The notes below the pieces were generated by a model, which made no database searches, had not been told where the DNA came from, and was given only the letters and a program-made list of their open reading frames with translations. DNA of 64,000 bases from Desulfonatronum thioautotrophicum (GTDB taxonomy: Bacteria > Desulfobacterota > Desulfovibrionia > Desulfovibrionales > Desulfonatronaceae). Each line of letters opens with the position of its first letter. Within the stretch, counting starts at the first letter, position 1. Positions 33,647-43,117 of this stretch are shown piece by piece. Location of the stretch: NCBI RefSeq assembly GCF_000934745.1, contig NZ_JYNO01000017.1, positions 16,263-80,262 of the forward strand. Direction: 5' to 3'. The translations under genes and the position numbers were made by a program.

Positions 33647-33935
33647 TTTGCCGACATTCCAAGAGGGTCATCGCTCTATTTTGGCCTGCGTTGCATCATT
33701 TTAGGCCGCCCTTTCAGGGCTGTTATTGTTGGGGTGCGTTTAACCCAGGGCGTTGCCCTGGGCTACGGTAGTTCGCCCCTTCAGGGCTTGTCCAAAGCCC
33801 CAACGGGGCGACATATTGTAGCCCAGGGCAACGCCCTGGGTTGACGATATTAAAACAAAAATAGCCCTGAAGGGGCGGCCTAAAGGCATCACCAGATTTT
33901 TTTGCATCGTTTCACCCTAAACCAATATATACTTC
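33620..33935. mobile_element. Element family A, copy 2
   Basis: About 300 bp, alignable with A3 throughout and with A1 outside B1. Left end TATACTG; the right end is degenerate ('TTTCACCCTAAACCAATATA'). Contains the GCCCTTTCAGGGC and CCCAGGGC...GCCCTGGG arms. It occupies most of the 33594-34110 gap; the rest (33936-34110) has a T-rich tract but nothing recognisable. Confidence 0.75.
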
Positions 33936-34110
33936 ACATGGGCTGAATTTGGCTTTTTCTTTTTTTGGCCACGGACGGGAAAGGCAGACGGAAAGGCAGA
34001 CGAAGAGGTTAGGGAACTGAGACAAAAGCTCGTTTCCTGGCCGTTTGGAGTATAAGTTTGCCGATATTCGTCGTTTAAAGGATCCTGGTGGACTTGCCTG
34101 GTGCCCCCTG

Positions 34111-35631
34111 TCACGCGAGATCCGCGCCGGCGGGCTGGAAGGGCAGGGTCAGGCGGGCCGTGACGCCCCTCCCAGGTTCGCTGGTCAATTCCAGGGCTCC
34201 GCCCATCAACTCGGCCAGCCCCTTGGCCAGGGTCAGCCCCATGCCGATACCGCCATGGGAACGGGTCGACGATCCGTCCGCCTGGGTAAAGGGCTCGAAG
34301 ATCCGTTCCCGATCCACCTCGTCAATGCCAACTCCGGTGTCCGCCACGGTGAACAGCACAGCAACCTGTTTTTCATGGGCAACCTCGGAAGGCTCGACGC
34401 GGATGCTCACCTCGCCCTCGCTGGTGAAGGCCAGGGCATTGCCCACCAGGTTGACCAGAATCTGGCGCAGCCTGGCCTCGTCTCCCACAAGTTTCGCGGG
34501 CAAGGAGGTAGCAACCCGGCATACCAGATTCACCTGCCGCTGTCTGGCCTGGGGCAGGAACACGCCGACCAGGCCGTCCAAGGTTTCCCGGATGCTGAAA
34601 TCCCGGCACCGCAGTTCCATCGTGCCGGCGTCCAGGTCCGCGAACTCAAGGATATCACTCAGTATCCCGGTCAGATGCTGCGCAGAATCCAGGGCCAGAT
34701 GGAGATATTCCCGCTGCTCGCGCTCCGTGCATCCGGCCTGCATCACCTGCATCATGCCCACGATTCCGTTCAGCGGCGTGCGCAGTTCATGACTCATGTT
34801 GGCCAGGAACTCCTTCTTGGTCTTGAGCGCCTTTTCCGCTGTCTCCTTGGCCAGGAGCAAATCCTGCTCGTACCTTTTTTGCCGGGTGACATCCCGACCC
34901 AGGGCCAGCACCGAGGCCGTCCGCCCCTGGCCGTCCCGTTCCGGAACGAGACGCAGATTAAGGGTCAAGGTCGTTCCGCCGGCCTCCACGTGCACCACTT
35001 CCTGCTCCACCGGGGCTCCGGTGCGAAACACCTCCGGGACGTGCTGTTCCCATAATTCGACCAACGATGGGGCAAGCCCGAGTTCGCGAGGGGTTTTGCC
35101 AAGGTACGCACCCGGTTCCAGGCTCCCGATCAACCGGATTTTTTTCGAAACAAAGGTGAACCGGATCTGCTCGTCAAGGCGCATCACCACGTCCGGCAGC
35201 TCGTCGATGAGCACCTGGTTGCGCTGCTCGCTTTCCAGAAACAGGCGGCGCAGCCGAAGGTGGGTCGCCACCCTGGCCAAGACCTCATCGGCCTGGAAGG
35301 GCTTGGTCACATAGTCCACCCCGCCCTGGGCAAAAGCGCGGACCTTGTCCCCCACCTCGTTCATGGCGCTGATGAACAGCACCGGAATGTCCCGCAACCG
35401 CTCGTCGGCCTTGAGAAGGCGGCAGACCTCGTACCCGTCCATCTCCGGCATCCGGATGTCCAGCAGAACCAGGTGCGGCGGGTGCCGGGCAGCGGCCTGC
35501 AAAGCCCGATCCCCCCGGGGAAAAGCCATGACTTTGTATCCCTGTTCGCCGAGCAGATCCTGCAACAGCTTCAGGTTCTCCGGCGTGTCGTCCACGACCA
35601 TGATGGTCGGTGCGTCCTGCGCTTTATACAT
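34111..35631 (-). CDS. REC-PAS-histidine kinase
   Basis: 506 residues: receiver (about 10-125, 'TIMVVDDTPENLKLLQDLLG', 'LVLLDIRMPEMDGYEVCRLL'), PAS (about 140-255), HisKA ('LANMSHELRTPLNGIVGMMQ'), HATPase ('LVNLVGNALAFTSEG', 'GGIGMGLTLAKGLAELMGG'). G2 box has 'GIGMG' rather than 'GTGLG'. The receiver is almost identical to that of the next upstream gene (35682-36755), so the receivers arose by recent duplication with different outputs. ATG at 35631 has GGAG 7 bases upstream; a TTG at 35685 overlapping the previous stop is the alternative. Confidence 0.92.
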   Translation of the reverse strand: MYKAQDAPTIMVVDDTPENLKLLQDLLGEQGYKVMAFPRGDRALQAAARHPPHLVLLDIRMPEMDGYEVCRLLKADERLRDIPVLFISAMNEVGDKVRAFAQGGVDYVTKPFQADEVLARVATHLRLRRLFLESEQRNQVLIDELPDVVMRLDEQIRFTFVSKKIRLIGSLEPGAYLGKTPRELGLAPSLVELWEQHVPEVFRTGAPVEQEVVHVEAGGTTLTLNLRLVPERDGQGRTASVLALGRDVTRQKRYEQDLLLAKETAEKALKTKKEFLANMSHELRTPLNGIVGMMQVMQAGCTEREQREYLHLALDSAQHLTGILSDILEFADLDAGTMELRCRDFSIRETLDGLVGVFLPQARQRQVNLVCRVATSLPAKLVGDEARLRQILVNLVGNALAFTSEGEVSIRVEPSEVAHEKQVAVLFTVADTGVGIDEVDRERIFEPFTQADGSSTRSHGGIGMGLTLAKGLAELMGGALELTSEPGRGVTARLTLPFQPAGADLA

Positions 35632-35681
35632 GGGTCTCTCCTTGGTTCGCCTTGCCTGTTTTCGGGCCGACGGTTCCGTTT

Positions 35682-36755
35682 TCAAAGCACATCCACCCTG
35701 TCCCTCCCACCTTCCTTTGCCCGGTACATGGCCTGATCCGCGCGACTCAGCAAAGCGTCCGCGCTATCGCCCGACCTCACCTGACTGACGCCGATACTTA
35801 CGGTGTAGGAGACCATGCCGGTGCTCGTGCTCACATTTGCCGAACGGACGGCCTGGCACAGCCTTTGTGCCAGCAGGACAGCCTGTTTCGCATCACTCTC
35901 GGGAAGGAGCACGACGACGAATTCCTCTCCGCCCAGGCGGCCGGGAATGTCCGTCTTGCGGATCGTTGCGCGAAGGACTTTCGCGAAATGGCGGAGCACC
36001 TCGTCGCCACCGGCATGGCCGCGGGTGTCGTTGATCTTCTTGAAGTGGTCCAGATCCGCCAGAAGCAGGGAGAAAGATTTCCCGTAGCGCTGCTGCCGGC
36101 TGATTTCCTGTTCCAGGGTCTCCATGAACGCCCGACGGTTCGGCAAGCCGGTCAGGCTGTCCGTTCGAACCAGTTCCTCCATGCACCTTCTTTGGGCTTC
36201 CAGTTCCAGCAAAAGTCGGCGTTGACGCAGTTGGATACGCACCCTGGCCAACACCTCATCGGCATGGAAGGGCTTGGTCACATAGTCCACCCCGCCCTGG
36301 GCAAAAGCACGGACCTTGTCCTCCACCTCGTTCATGGCGCTGATGAACAGCACCGGAATGTCCCGCAATCGCTCGTCGGCCTTGAGCCGGCGGCAGACCT
36401 CGTACCCGTCCATCTCCGGCATCCGGATGTCCAGCAAAATCAGGTCCGGCTGTTGCCGGGCCGCGGCTTGCAGAGCCCGATCCCCCCGGGGAAAGGCCAT
36501 GACCTTGTACCCCTGTTCGCCGAGCAGATCCCGCAACAGCTTCAGGTTCTCCGGCGTGTCGTCCACGACCATGACCGTGGACGACTCTCGTTCCGCGCGC
36601 AAGCGGGTGCTTCCCGCCGCGGCGAAGTCCCTCCAATCGTCGCAAAGCAGCTCCGGGCTGGAAGGTGACCCGGCGCCCACAGCCAAGTTTTCCACCACCT
36701 CCCGGGCGATCCGTTCATCTACCACCGGCCGGGGCGGTTCATGTCCCTGGTTCAT
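35682..36755 (-). CDS. REC-GGDEF diguanylate cyclase
   Basis: 357 residues: N-terminal extension of about 60 residues, receiver (about 62-180), short helix, GGDEF domain (about 195-355). Active site 'RLGGEEFVVVLLPE' intact with upstream RxxD I-site ('RKTD'), so an active, product-inhibited cyclase of the PleD/WspR kind is expected. AAGGAG precedes the chosen ATG at 36755. It is upstream of, and shares its receiver sequence with, the REC-PAS kinase at 34111. Confidence 0.93.
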   Translation of the reverse strand: MNQGHEPPRPVVDERIAREVVENLAVGAGSPSSPELLCDDWRDFAAAGSTRLRAERESSTVMVVDDTPENLKLLRDLLGEQGYKVMAFPRGDRALQAAARQQPDLILLDIRMPEMDGYEVCRRLKADERLRDIPVLFISAMNEVEDKVRAFAQGGVDYVTKPFHADEVLARVRIQLRQRRLLLELEAQRRCMEELVRTDSLTGLPNRRAFMETLEQEISRQQRYGKSFSLLLADLDHFKKINDTRGHAGGDEVLRHFAKVLRATIRKTDIPGRLGGEEFVVVLLPESDAKQAVLLAQRLCQAVRSANVSTSTGMVSYTVSIGVSQVRSGDSADALLSRADQAMYRAKEGGRDRVDVL

Positions 36756-36844
36756 GCTCACTCCTTGATGGTCCCATCTCCCCGGAAATGGTATCAGCCA
36801 CTTGAAAGGGCAAACGGTTTCCGGCTCAGGTTTCTTTGACCGGA

Positions 36845-37219
36845 TCATCCGGTCATGGCCATGATCCTGGCCACCAGTTCCTCGATGTTCAGAGGCTTGG
36901 CCATGAACTCCCTGTTGTCCGCTTCACTGATGGACTTCTTGAGTTCCGACTTGTCCACCAGGGCCGAGATGAAGATGATCGGGATCGGCCGGGTTTGCGG
37001 AGTCTTCAACAGTTCCTCCGCCATTTTTGTTCCGGACATCCCGGGCATGACGATGTCCAGGAGGATCAGGTCCGGTTCTTCACTCAGGGCCAGAGTCATG
37101 CCCGTCTCCGCGTCCCCGGCCGTGTGCACCTGAAACTGCCCCTCGCATTCCAGCATGTGCTTCAGAATACGGCAGAGGTCTTCCTCATCGTCGATGATCA
37201 GAATTTTTTTCATGGTCAC
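36845..37219 (-). CDS. Single-domain response regulator
   Basis: 124 residues, receiver only: 'KILIIDDEEDLCRILKHMLE', phospho-acceptor in 'LILLDIVMPGMSG', Ser in 'IIFISALV', Lys in 'EFMAKPLNIEEL'. Its start overlaps the stop of the REC kinase upstream by 4 bases (ATGA), so that kinase is the likely phosphate donor. No output domain. Confidence 0.94.
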   Translation of the reverse strand: MTMKKILIIDDEEDLCRILKHMLECEGQFQVHTAGDAETGMTLALSEEPDLILLDIVMPGMSGTKMAEELLKTPQTRPIPIIFISALVDKSELKKSISEADNREFMAKPLNIEELVARIMAMTG

Positions 37220-38523
37220 GAGCTTTCTCCCTGGCTTGGATTGAGTGCTTCCGCAAAGTTCCGGATCCCTTGCGCCCCCGGAACACCGTTCTCGGGGCCT
37301 TGCGCTCCGGCGTCCTCCGGTCCGGGCTGGTCCGCCGGCAGGTCGATGCGGAACACGGCCCCGCCCTGTTCTCCGGACTCGGCCCAGATTCTCCCGCCAT
37401 GCTCCCGGACGATCCCATGGGCGATGGAGAGGCCCATGCCGGTCCCCTTGCCCTGCTCCTTGGTGGTGAAGAACGGGTAAAAGACCCGCCGCAGATTTCT
37501 CTTGTCAATGCCCGGCCCCGTGTCGGCCACGGTGATCCGAACGTGGACCGCGTCCTCGACCCTGACCGCGGCCGTCTGGACGGTGATCCCCTTGTCCTCT
37601 GTCTCATCCATGGCTGAGAGGGCATTGGAGAAAATGTTGATCAGCACCTGCTCGATCCTTTTCGCGTTCATCAGGACAGCGGGCAGCCCCGGCTGGAAGC
37701 CCGTGACCACGTTCACGTTCTCGATGAGCATCTGGGTGGAGTAGAGCCGCAGCAGATGGGCGATGAGGGCATTGATGTCGCCGGGTTCCTTGGTTTCCTT
37801 TCCCGCATGGGAGAACTGCCGCAGGCTGTCGGCAATGGCGATGACCCTCCGGACATGGCGCATGCAGACCTCCAGTTCGGTTCGCGCCTTGCCGGGCAGG
37901 CCGGTCATGGCCAGCAGCATTTGCAGCTCCAGGGAAATGATGTTGACCGGGTTGAGGATCTCATGGGCCACTCCAGCGGAGATGCGGCTCAGGGAATTCA
38001 TTTTTTCCACGTTGAGCAGCCGGTCTTCCAGGAGGGCCTGGTTTTGCCGCAGTTCCAGGTTGTGGCCGCGCAGGTGGCGCTCCAGGGCTCGATTCCGCAG
38101 GTGCACCTCCACCCGGGCCTTGACCTCTTCGGGATGGAAGGGCTTGGTCACATAGTCGGCCCCGCCCGCGGCAAACGCCCTGACCTTGTCCTCGACATCC
38201 TTCAAGGCGCTGACGAACAGCACCGGAATGTCCCGCAGCGCCGGATCCTGTTTGATTTGCCGACACATCTCAAAACCGTCCATTCCGGGCATTCTGATGT
38301 CCAGCAGGAACAGATCCGGAGGCCTTCTGGCCGCCGCGGCCAGAGCCAGTTCAGCCCTGGGAAAGGCCGCCGTCCGATGGCCCAGCTCTTTGATCATGTT
38401 CTGCAACAGATGCAGGTTGTGCGGCGTGTCGTCCACGATCATGACCACGGAACGCCCGGCCGGCCCGTCATCCCGTCCACCCGTGGTACCGGCCCAGGTT
38501 GCGGTTTGGTTGTCGGGCATCAT
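37216..38523 (-). CDS. REC-histidine kinase (NtrB-like)
   Basis: 435 residues: receiver (about 24-145, 'VVMIVDDTPHNLHLLQNMIK', 'LFLLDIRMPGMDGFEMC'), coiled coil, HisKA ('RISAGVAHEILNPVNIISLE'), HATPase ('LINIFSNALSAMDETED', 'FYPFFTTKEQGKGTGMGLSI'). Soluble. The ATG at 38523 overlaps the stop of the PilZ gene (ATGA) and has AGGAG upstream; a GTG two codons earlier is possible. The PilZ protein, this kinase and the next receiver thus look like one translationally coupled unit. Confidence 0.93.
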   Translation of the reverse strand: MMPDNQTATWAGTTGGRDDGPAGRSVVMIVDDTPHNLHLLQNMIKELGHRTAAFPRAELALAAAARRPPDLFLLDIRMPGMDGFEMCRQIKQDPALRDIPVLFVSALKDVEDKVRAFAAGGADYVTKPFHPEEVKARVEVHLRNRALERHLRGHNLELRQNQALLEDRLLNVEKMNSLSRISAGVAHEILNPVNIISLELQMLLAMTGLPGKARTELEVCMRHVRRVIAIADSLRQFSHAGKETKEPGDINALIAHLLRLYSTQMLIENVNVVTGFQPGLPAVLMNAKRIEQVLINIFSNALSAMDETEDKGITVQTAAVRVEDAVHVRITVADTGPGIDKRNLRRVFYPFFTTKEQGKGTGMGLSIAHGIVREHGGRIWAESGEQGGAVFRIDLPADQPGPEDAGAQGPENGVPGAQGIRNFAEALNPSQGESS

Positions 38524-40349
38524 CCGCACCCCCTCTCCTGCTGCTGGGCGGCGAAGAGCAACCGGCCCAGTTCATGGCAGCCCTGGCCAGTGATGCCGCG
38601 CCAGTCCAGCACGTCAAATCTGGTGCAATCGGCTTCGGCCAAAAACCCCAAGCCGGCCTGGAGCAACTTGCCGGACTTTGACAGGTAAACAATTCGGAAT
38701 ATCAGACCCAGTTGCACGGCCTTTTCCATGCCCGAATCCAGCTGCAGAAGCAGCAGGCCTGGCTCTTCGCGGCAACGCACAAGCCTTGCCGCACTGGCCG
38801 CATGGCTGACTTGCAGCCCGGCCCCGCCGGCGGACAAATCCGTCAGCCGGACGGGCTCGGAGGCGACAATGCCCGGGCGCAAGGCCGTCGCTGGATCCGG
38901 GAAATCGCTTTTTGAGCGGGGACGCTCGGAAATGCCCGTCCACAGCAGGGCTCCCAGGATCGGCAGCCGGGACGCGACGCAACGTGCATGCCGGCGGGAG
39001 GTCTTGGTCATGGGCCCTGCCGGCCGGGCCAGGATGGCCGTGATCTCCGTGGATATCCGACTGGCATGGTCCAGGATGCAGGGCAGGGTGTAAAAGGCCC
39101 TGGTCCCGGATCTCGCCTCAAGAGAGAATCGGAAGTGAAGGGGATCGTCGATCTCAACCTGAATGGCGGCGTAGTCCTCGGGGCTGACGAAGAGAATAAT
39201 TCGCGAATCCTTCCACCCGGCCAGACGGCAGCCGATTCCGGTGGAATCCAGGGTGCACTGCTTCGGAAATTCCACAGACCCAACGGCGTTGGGCGGGATG
39301 CTCTTCAGGATCATCCTGCTGTGATAGTCCTGCCCCGGGGATGCGTCCCGGGCTCTTTCGGCTGGTTTCGCGGGCCGGGACACGGCAATACTGTTTTGCT
39401 CTTCCCAGGACATTCTTTCACGCAGCTTGCGCTGCCAAAAGGTCATGCCCATGGTCCGGATCAGGGCCGGATGCCGGGGCTGGTCGTGCCTGAAGTGGCT
39501 GGAAGGCGAGGCCTTGGAAATGCCCCGCAGGAAGTTTTGCCTGAGAAAACCGACCAGTTCGTGAATGGGACCGCATTGCAGGGCCTGCACGTTCTCGGGG
39601 GTGACGGCGGTCTCCTTCAGGCCGGCCAGGAAGTCCTGGATGGAAATGAAGAGAGAGAATGAGCCAAAGACAACGACAACCCGCGCAAAATGAGGATCCC
39701 GGACCGCTTTTTCATGAAACTTCAGAAAAAATTCCGCCACGCGCCCGGTCTTGTGCCGCTTCAGCAGAACGGTGTGGAATTGGTTCCGGATGTCTTCCGC
39801 GGCAAAATCGACGATGCCGAACGTCCCCAGCATGGAGAGCTTGTGCAGCGGGGACAGTTCCTGGAAATCCGCCCTGCGCCCGATCATCTCGCAGTCCGTC
39901 CTGTAGACGCATAAATCCCTGGTTAACATGGCATAATAGGCATTCTCGCGCAGTCCACACTGCCTGCCTCGAAAAAAAGCATGCAGTTCCAGGTGGTCCA
40001 TGTTCCGGCACTGGTCATAATCCAGCCAGAGTGTCAGGCTGTCCAGGATAGCACCCAGGCCGGCGGGGGCGGCTATCCAGGAACGGAGCAGTTCCCTGGG
40101 TTCCGGACCGGCCTGTTCCGGCCCGCCGCAAGCCTCCAGGAGCCGGGTCGGCAGAGGCGCGGGGGCCTGTCCGCCCTCCCCGGACGGACGCTTCAGGGCC
40201 TCGTTAAGTATCCGTTCCAGGAGTACTTCCGGCGGAGCGTCCCTGATCCCTTTGCCCAGCTTCCACCCCCTCCGGACCAGGGCCAAGGCCACGTTGGTCA
40301 GGATATGGCCGTGATATTTGTCAATCTGCCTGCTCAAGTCATTGATCAT
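38520..40349 (-). CDS. Large PilZ-domain protein, N-terminal part unassigned
   Basis: 609 residues. The C-terminal third looks like a YcgR-type tandem: a PilZN-like beta region (about 345-440) followed by a PilZ domain (about 445-590) with basic residues 'KTSRRHARCVASRLP' and 'RLTDLSAGGAGLQVSH', close to the RxxxR and D/N-x-S-x-x-G c-di-GMP-binding motifs; the Arg spacing is not canonical, so binding is likely but unproven. The first 340 residues are mostly helical, without membrane segments, and not recognised. GGGAGGGG precedes the ATG at 40349. With two diguanylate cyclases and an HD-GYP protein nearby, this is a candidate c-di-GMP effector. Confidence 0.7.
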   Translation of the reverse strand: MINDLSRQIDKYHGHILTNVALALVRRGWKLGKGIRDAPPEVLLERILNEALKRPSGEGGQAPAPLPTRLLEACGGPEQAGPEPRELLRSWIAAPAGLGAILDSLTLWLDYDQCRNMDHLELHAFFRGRQCGLRENAYYAMLTRDLCVYRTDCEMIGRRADFQELSPLHKLSMLGTFGIVDFAAEDIRNQFHTVLLKRHKTGRVAEFFLKFHEKAVRDPHFARVVVVFGSFSLFISIQDFLAGLKETAVTPENVQALQCGPIHELVGFLRQNFLRGISKASPSSHFRHDQPRHPALIRTMGMTFWQRKLRERMSWEEQNSIAVSRPAKPAERARDASPGQDYHSRMILKSIPPNAVGSVEFPKQCTLDSTGIGCRLAGWKDSRIILFVSPEDYAAIQVEIDDPLHFRFSLEARSGTRAFYTLPCILDHASRISTEITAILARPAGPMTKTSRRHARCVASRLPILGALLWTGISERPRSKSDFPDPATALRPGIVASEPVRLTDLSAGGAGLQVSHAASAARLVRCREEPGLLLLQLDSGMEKAVQLGLIFRIVYLSKSGKLLQAGLGFLAEADCTRFDVLDWRGITGQGCHELGRLLFAAQQQERGCG

Positions 40350-40376
40350 GACCCCTCCCATGACCGAAAAACCGGA

Positions 40377-40405
40377 AATATACTGCTTGAGGTTGATTAT
40401 TTAAA
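40377..40405 (-). promoter_or_regulatory. Promoter-like end of element A3
   Basis: Minus strand: TTTAAA, 17 bp, TATATT, 27 bases before the PilZ start codon. Conserved with the same end of copies A1 and A2. Confidence 0.4.
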
Positions 40406-40682
40406 TTTGCCGGCGTTCCAAGAGGGCCATCGCTGTTTTTGGGCCAGCGTTGCATCAATTTATGCCGCCCTTTCAGGGCTGTTATTGTTGAGGGGCGTTT
40501 TACCCAGGGCGTTGCCCTGGGCTACGGTAGTTCGCCCCTTCAGGGCTTGTCTGAAGCCCCAAAGGGGCGACATATTATAGCCCAGTGCAACGCCCTGGGT
40601 AGATGAAGTTAAAACAAAAACAGCCCTGTAAGGGCGGCATAAAGGCATCACCGGAAATTTTTCTTATTGTTTCACCAGTATA
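40379..40682. mobile_element. Element family A, copy 3 (complete)
   Basis: 304 bp from TATACTG to CAGTATA, the best preserved copy. Contains several GC-rich inverted arms. No clear target-site duplication is seen. It lies between the PilZ start and the hybrid kinase stop. Confidence 0.8.
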
Positions 40683-40833
40683 AAGCCCGCATGCTCCTTG
40701 CCGCCCAGGCCGAGTAGGCCTTCCCGGTCCAGGACCTCCGGGAACAGCTCCCGGGCCTGTTGCCGGACTTCCTGGCTGAATCGCGAGCCATCGCGGTTGT
40801 TTTTCCAATGCCATATCCCTTGTCCCACCGCCT
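40683..40833 (-). other. Unexplained coding-like stretch
   Basis: In one minus frame this spacer reads like protein ('RFSQEVRQQARELFPEVLDR', then 'EGLLGLGGKEHAG') and runs into the end of element A3. It has no convincing start or Shine-Dalgarno. It may be the remnant of a gene truncated by the element. Family not recognised. Confidence 0.3.
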
Positions 40834-43080
40834 TCACCCTTCTCCTCCCAGCCATTCCTGGAGAATATCCAGGTCATAGTTGTTCGCCAGGGATAGCAGC
40901 GGGTCGGCGACGCCCTGGTCGATCTCCGCGACCCGGGCAATCAATTCCTTGAGCTGCATCGTGTCCCCGGCTTCGGCGGCGTCATGCAGGGCCACGCGCA
41001 GGTCCGCGGGCAGGTCGTCAATGGCCTCGGGTCGGCGATTCGGCATTTTCATCTCCTTGACGGTCTCGTAGAGGTATTCCAGGGGCAGCAGGGCGCCCAG
41101 CAAAGCGAGCAGCTCGTCGATCCTGAAGGGTTTGCGCAGATAGGCGTGCGCCCCCGCGGCCATGATTTCAGCCTGCTCATCTTCATAGGCATAGGCCGTG
41201 GAGGCGATGACCGGCGGGCTCTGGCCATGCTCGCCGTCCTTCAGGCGCCGGATGACCTCCCGTCCATCCATTCCGGGCATCCTGATGTCCAGGATCACCG
41301 CGTCCGGAGGCCGATGGGCAATGATCTCCAGGGCCTCCTGGCCGCCGCCGGCCTCCGTGACGACAAATCCCACCGATTCAAGAATGTCCCGGACCAGGAT
41401 GCGGTTTTCCGGGTTGTCGTCCACCACGAGTATCCGGACCGGAGCGAACCCGGGCATGATCCCGACCACGCGGCGCCCTCCCGGTGTATTCGGTTCCTCG
41501 CAACGGCCGGCCTTCTGAGCCGTGATCTGGAAGCGGAACACACTGCCCTGTCCCGGTTCGCTCTCCACGGTCAGGTTGCCGCCCATCAACTCCACGTAGC
41601 GCCGGCAAATGGGCAGCCCCAACCCGGTTCCTCCGGCTTCCGCCCCGTCCCTGGTCTGATAGAACGCCTCGAAAATGCGCTCTTTTTCCTCGGGCATAAT
41701 CCCCGGGCCGGTATCCTGAACCTCGAAATCCAGGCGGATCAGCCCTCCATTTCCGGATGCATCCGCGGCAAGGGGCGTCCGGCGCACCTTGAGAGTCACG
41801 CCGCCGGACCTGGTGAACTTCAGCGCGTTGCCCAGCAGGTTGACCAGCACCTGCCGCAACTTGGTCTCGTCGGCGTGCAGACGTTCGGGCAGACCCTGCT
41901 CCCGGTCTACGTCCATTCCCAGGCCGCGGGCCTCCATCCGGGACCGGAACATGGCCTCGAGATCGTCCAGAAGGACATGCAGTCCGAAATCATGGGGGCG
42001 CAAGCGAACCTTGTCGGCCTCGATCTTGGACATGTCCAGGACGTCATTGATCAGGTTCAGCAGATGGTTGCCGCTGCGGTTGATGATCCGGACCCGCTCG
42101 GCCTGGGCCTCGTCCAGGGAAGGGTCGCCCTCCAGGATCTGGGCAAAACCCAGGATGGCGTTCATGGGCGTGCGGATTTCATGACTCATGTTGGCCAGGA
42201 AGGCGCTCTTGGCCCGGCTGGCCGCCTCCGCCGCCTCGGCTTTCAGGCAGGCCTGTTCCGTGGCCAGACGCAGCTTCTGGTCTTCCTCCAGGCGGACATT
42301 GGCCTTTTCCAGGTCGGTCACGGTTTTTCGGAGCTGGTGCTGGGCCGTGCGCAACTTCGTGACCATGCGATTGAATTCATGGGCCAAGAGGCCCACCTCG
42401 TCCGGCGACTGAACCGCGGCCTGATGGTCCAGGTGACCATGGGCTATGCGCTGCGCGGAGTCGGCCAGGGAGATGATCGGCCGGGTAATGGCCCTGGTTG
42501 TCAGATAGATTGCCGCCGTGGCCAGAACCACGATCAGGGCGGACCAGAATACGGACCGCCGGATCAGCTCGGCCACGGCCGCATGGACCTGGGACAGGGA
42601 AACACCCAGAAGGACATGCCAGTCGTCCTGGCCGATGCGCACCGGATGAATCATGAGAATCCCCCTCTCCTGGCCGTCCTCCAGGAGGTAGTCCTCGAGA
42701 ACCATGGTTTGGCCGGTGAGCAGATTCAGGTCCACGTCCGTTCCATACAGGCCGCGATCGTGGGCCATGTAGACGGAGCCCCGTGGATTGACCACCTTGG
42801 CCGAGACAACCCCGCCCGATTTCTCCCGACCCAACTCGTGCAGGAATTCCTCCAGATGAATCCAGTTCAGCGAGGCGAATGCATGGCGGGTGATGGTGGC
42901 GATGTTCCGAGCCGTGATCTCCACGGACCCGAGAATCAGGGACGTCATGGCCCGACTCTCCAGCTTGACCGTAATCAGGGCGCCCACCCCGATGGCCAGC
43001 AGGAGCGGACACAGCACCGCTATCACGATCTTGGAAAAAATCGAGACGCGGATCGAAAAATCCTGTTCCGATTCACGCAT
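40834..43080 (-). CDS. Membrane hybrid histidine kinase with receiver and C-terminal module
   Basis: 748 residues: membrane helix (about 15-38), periplasmic single-Cache-like sensor (about 42-180), second helix (about 185-205), HAMP (about 207-260), coiled coil, HisKA ('LANMSHEIRTPMNAILGFAQ'), HATPase ('LVNLLGNALKFTRSGG', 'GGTGLGLPICRRYVELMGG'), receiver ('ILVVDDNPENRILVRDIL', 'AVILDIRMPGMDG'), and a terminal helical module ('LANNYDLDILQEWLGG') shared with 27955 and 29455. GAGG precedes the ATG at 43080. Confidence 0.93.
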   Translation of the reverse strand: MRESEQDFSIRVSIFSKIVIAVLCPLLLAIGVGALITVKLESRAMTSLILGSVEITARNIATITRHAFASLNWIHLEEFLHELGREKSGGVVSAKVVNPRGSVYMAHDRGLYGTDVDLNLLTGQTMVLEDYLLEDGQERGILMIHPVRIGQDDWHVLLGVSLSQVHAAVAELIRRSVFWSALIVVLATAAIYLTTRAITRPIISLADSAQRIAHGHLDHQAAVQSPDEVGLLAHEFNRMVTKLRTAQHQLRKTVTDLEKANVRLEEDQKLRLATEQACLKAEAAEAASRAKSAFLANMSHEIRTPMNAILGFAQILEGDPSLDEAQAERVRIINRSGNHLLNLINDVLDMSKIEADKVRLRPHDFGLHVLLDDLEAMFRSRMEARGLGMDVDREQGLPERLHADETKLRQVLVNLLGNALKFTRSGGVTLKVRRTPLAADASGNGGLIRLDFEVQDTGPGIMPEEKERIFEAFYQTRDGAEAGGTGLGLPICRRYVELMGGNLTVESEPGQGSVFRFQITAQKAGRCEEPNTPGGRRVVGIMPGFAPVRILVVDDNPENRILVRDILESVGFVVTEAGGGQEALEIIAHRPPDAVILDIRMPGMDGREVIRRLKDGEHGQSPPVIASTAYAYEDEQAEIMAAGAHAYLRKPFRIDELLALLGALLPLEYLYETVKEMKMPNRRPEAIDDLPADLRVALHDAAEAGDTMQLKELIARVAEIDQGVADPLLSLANNYDLDILQEWLGGEG

Positions 43081-43117
43081 GGATCGCCTCTTTGCCGCGG
43101 CAAGGCAGCCGGAGTAC

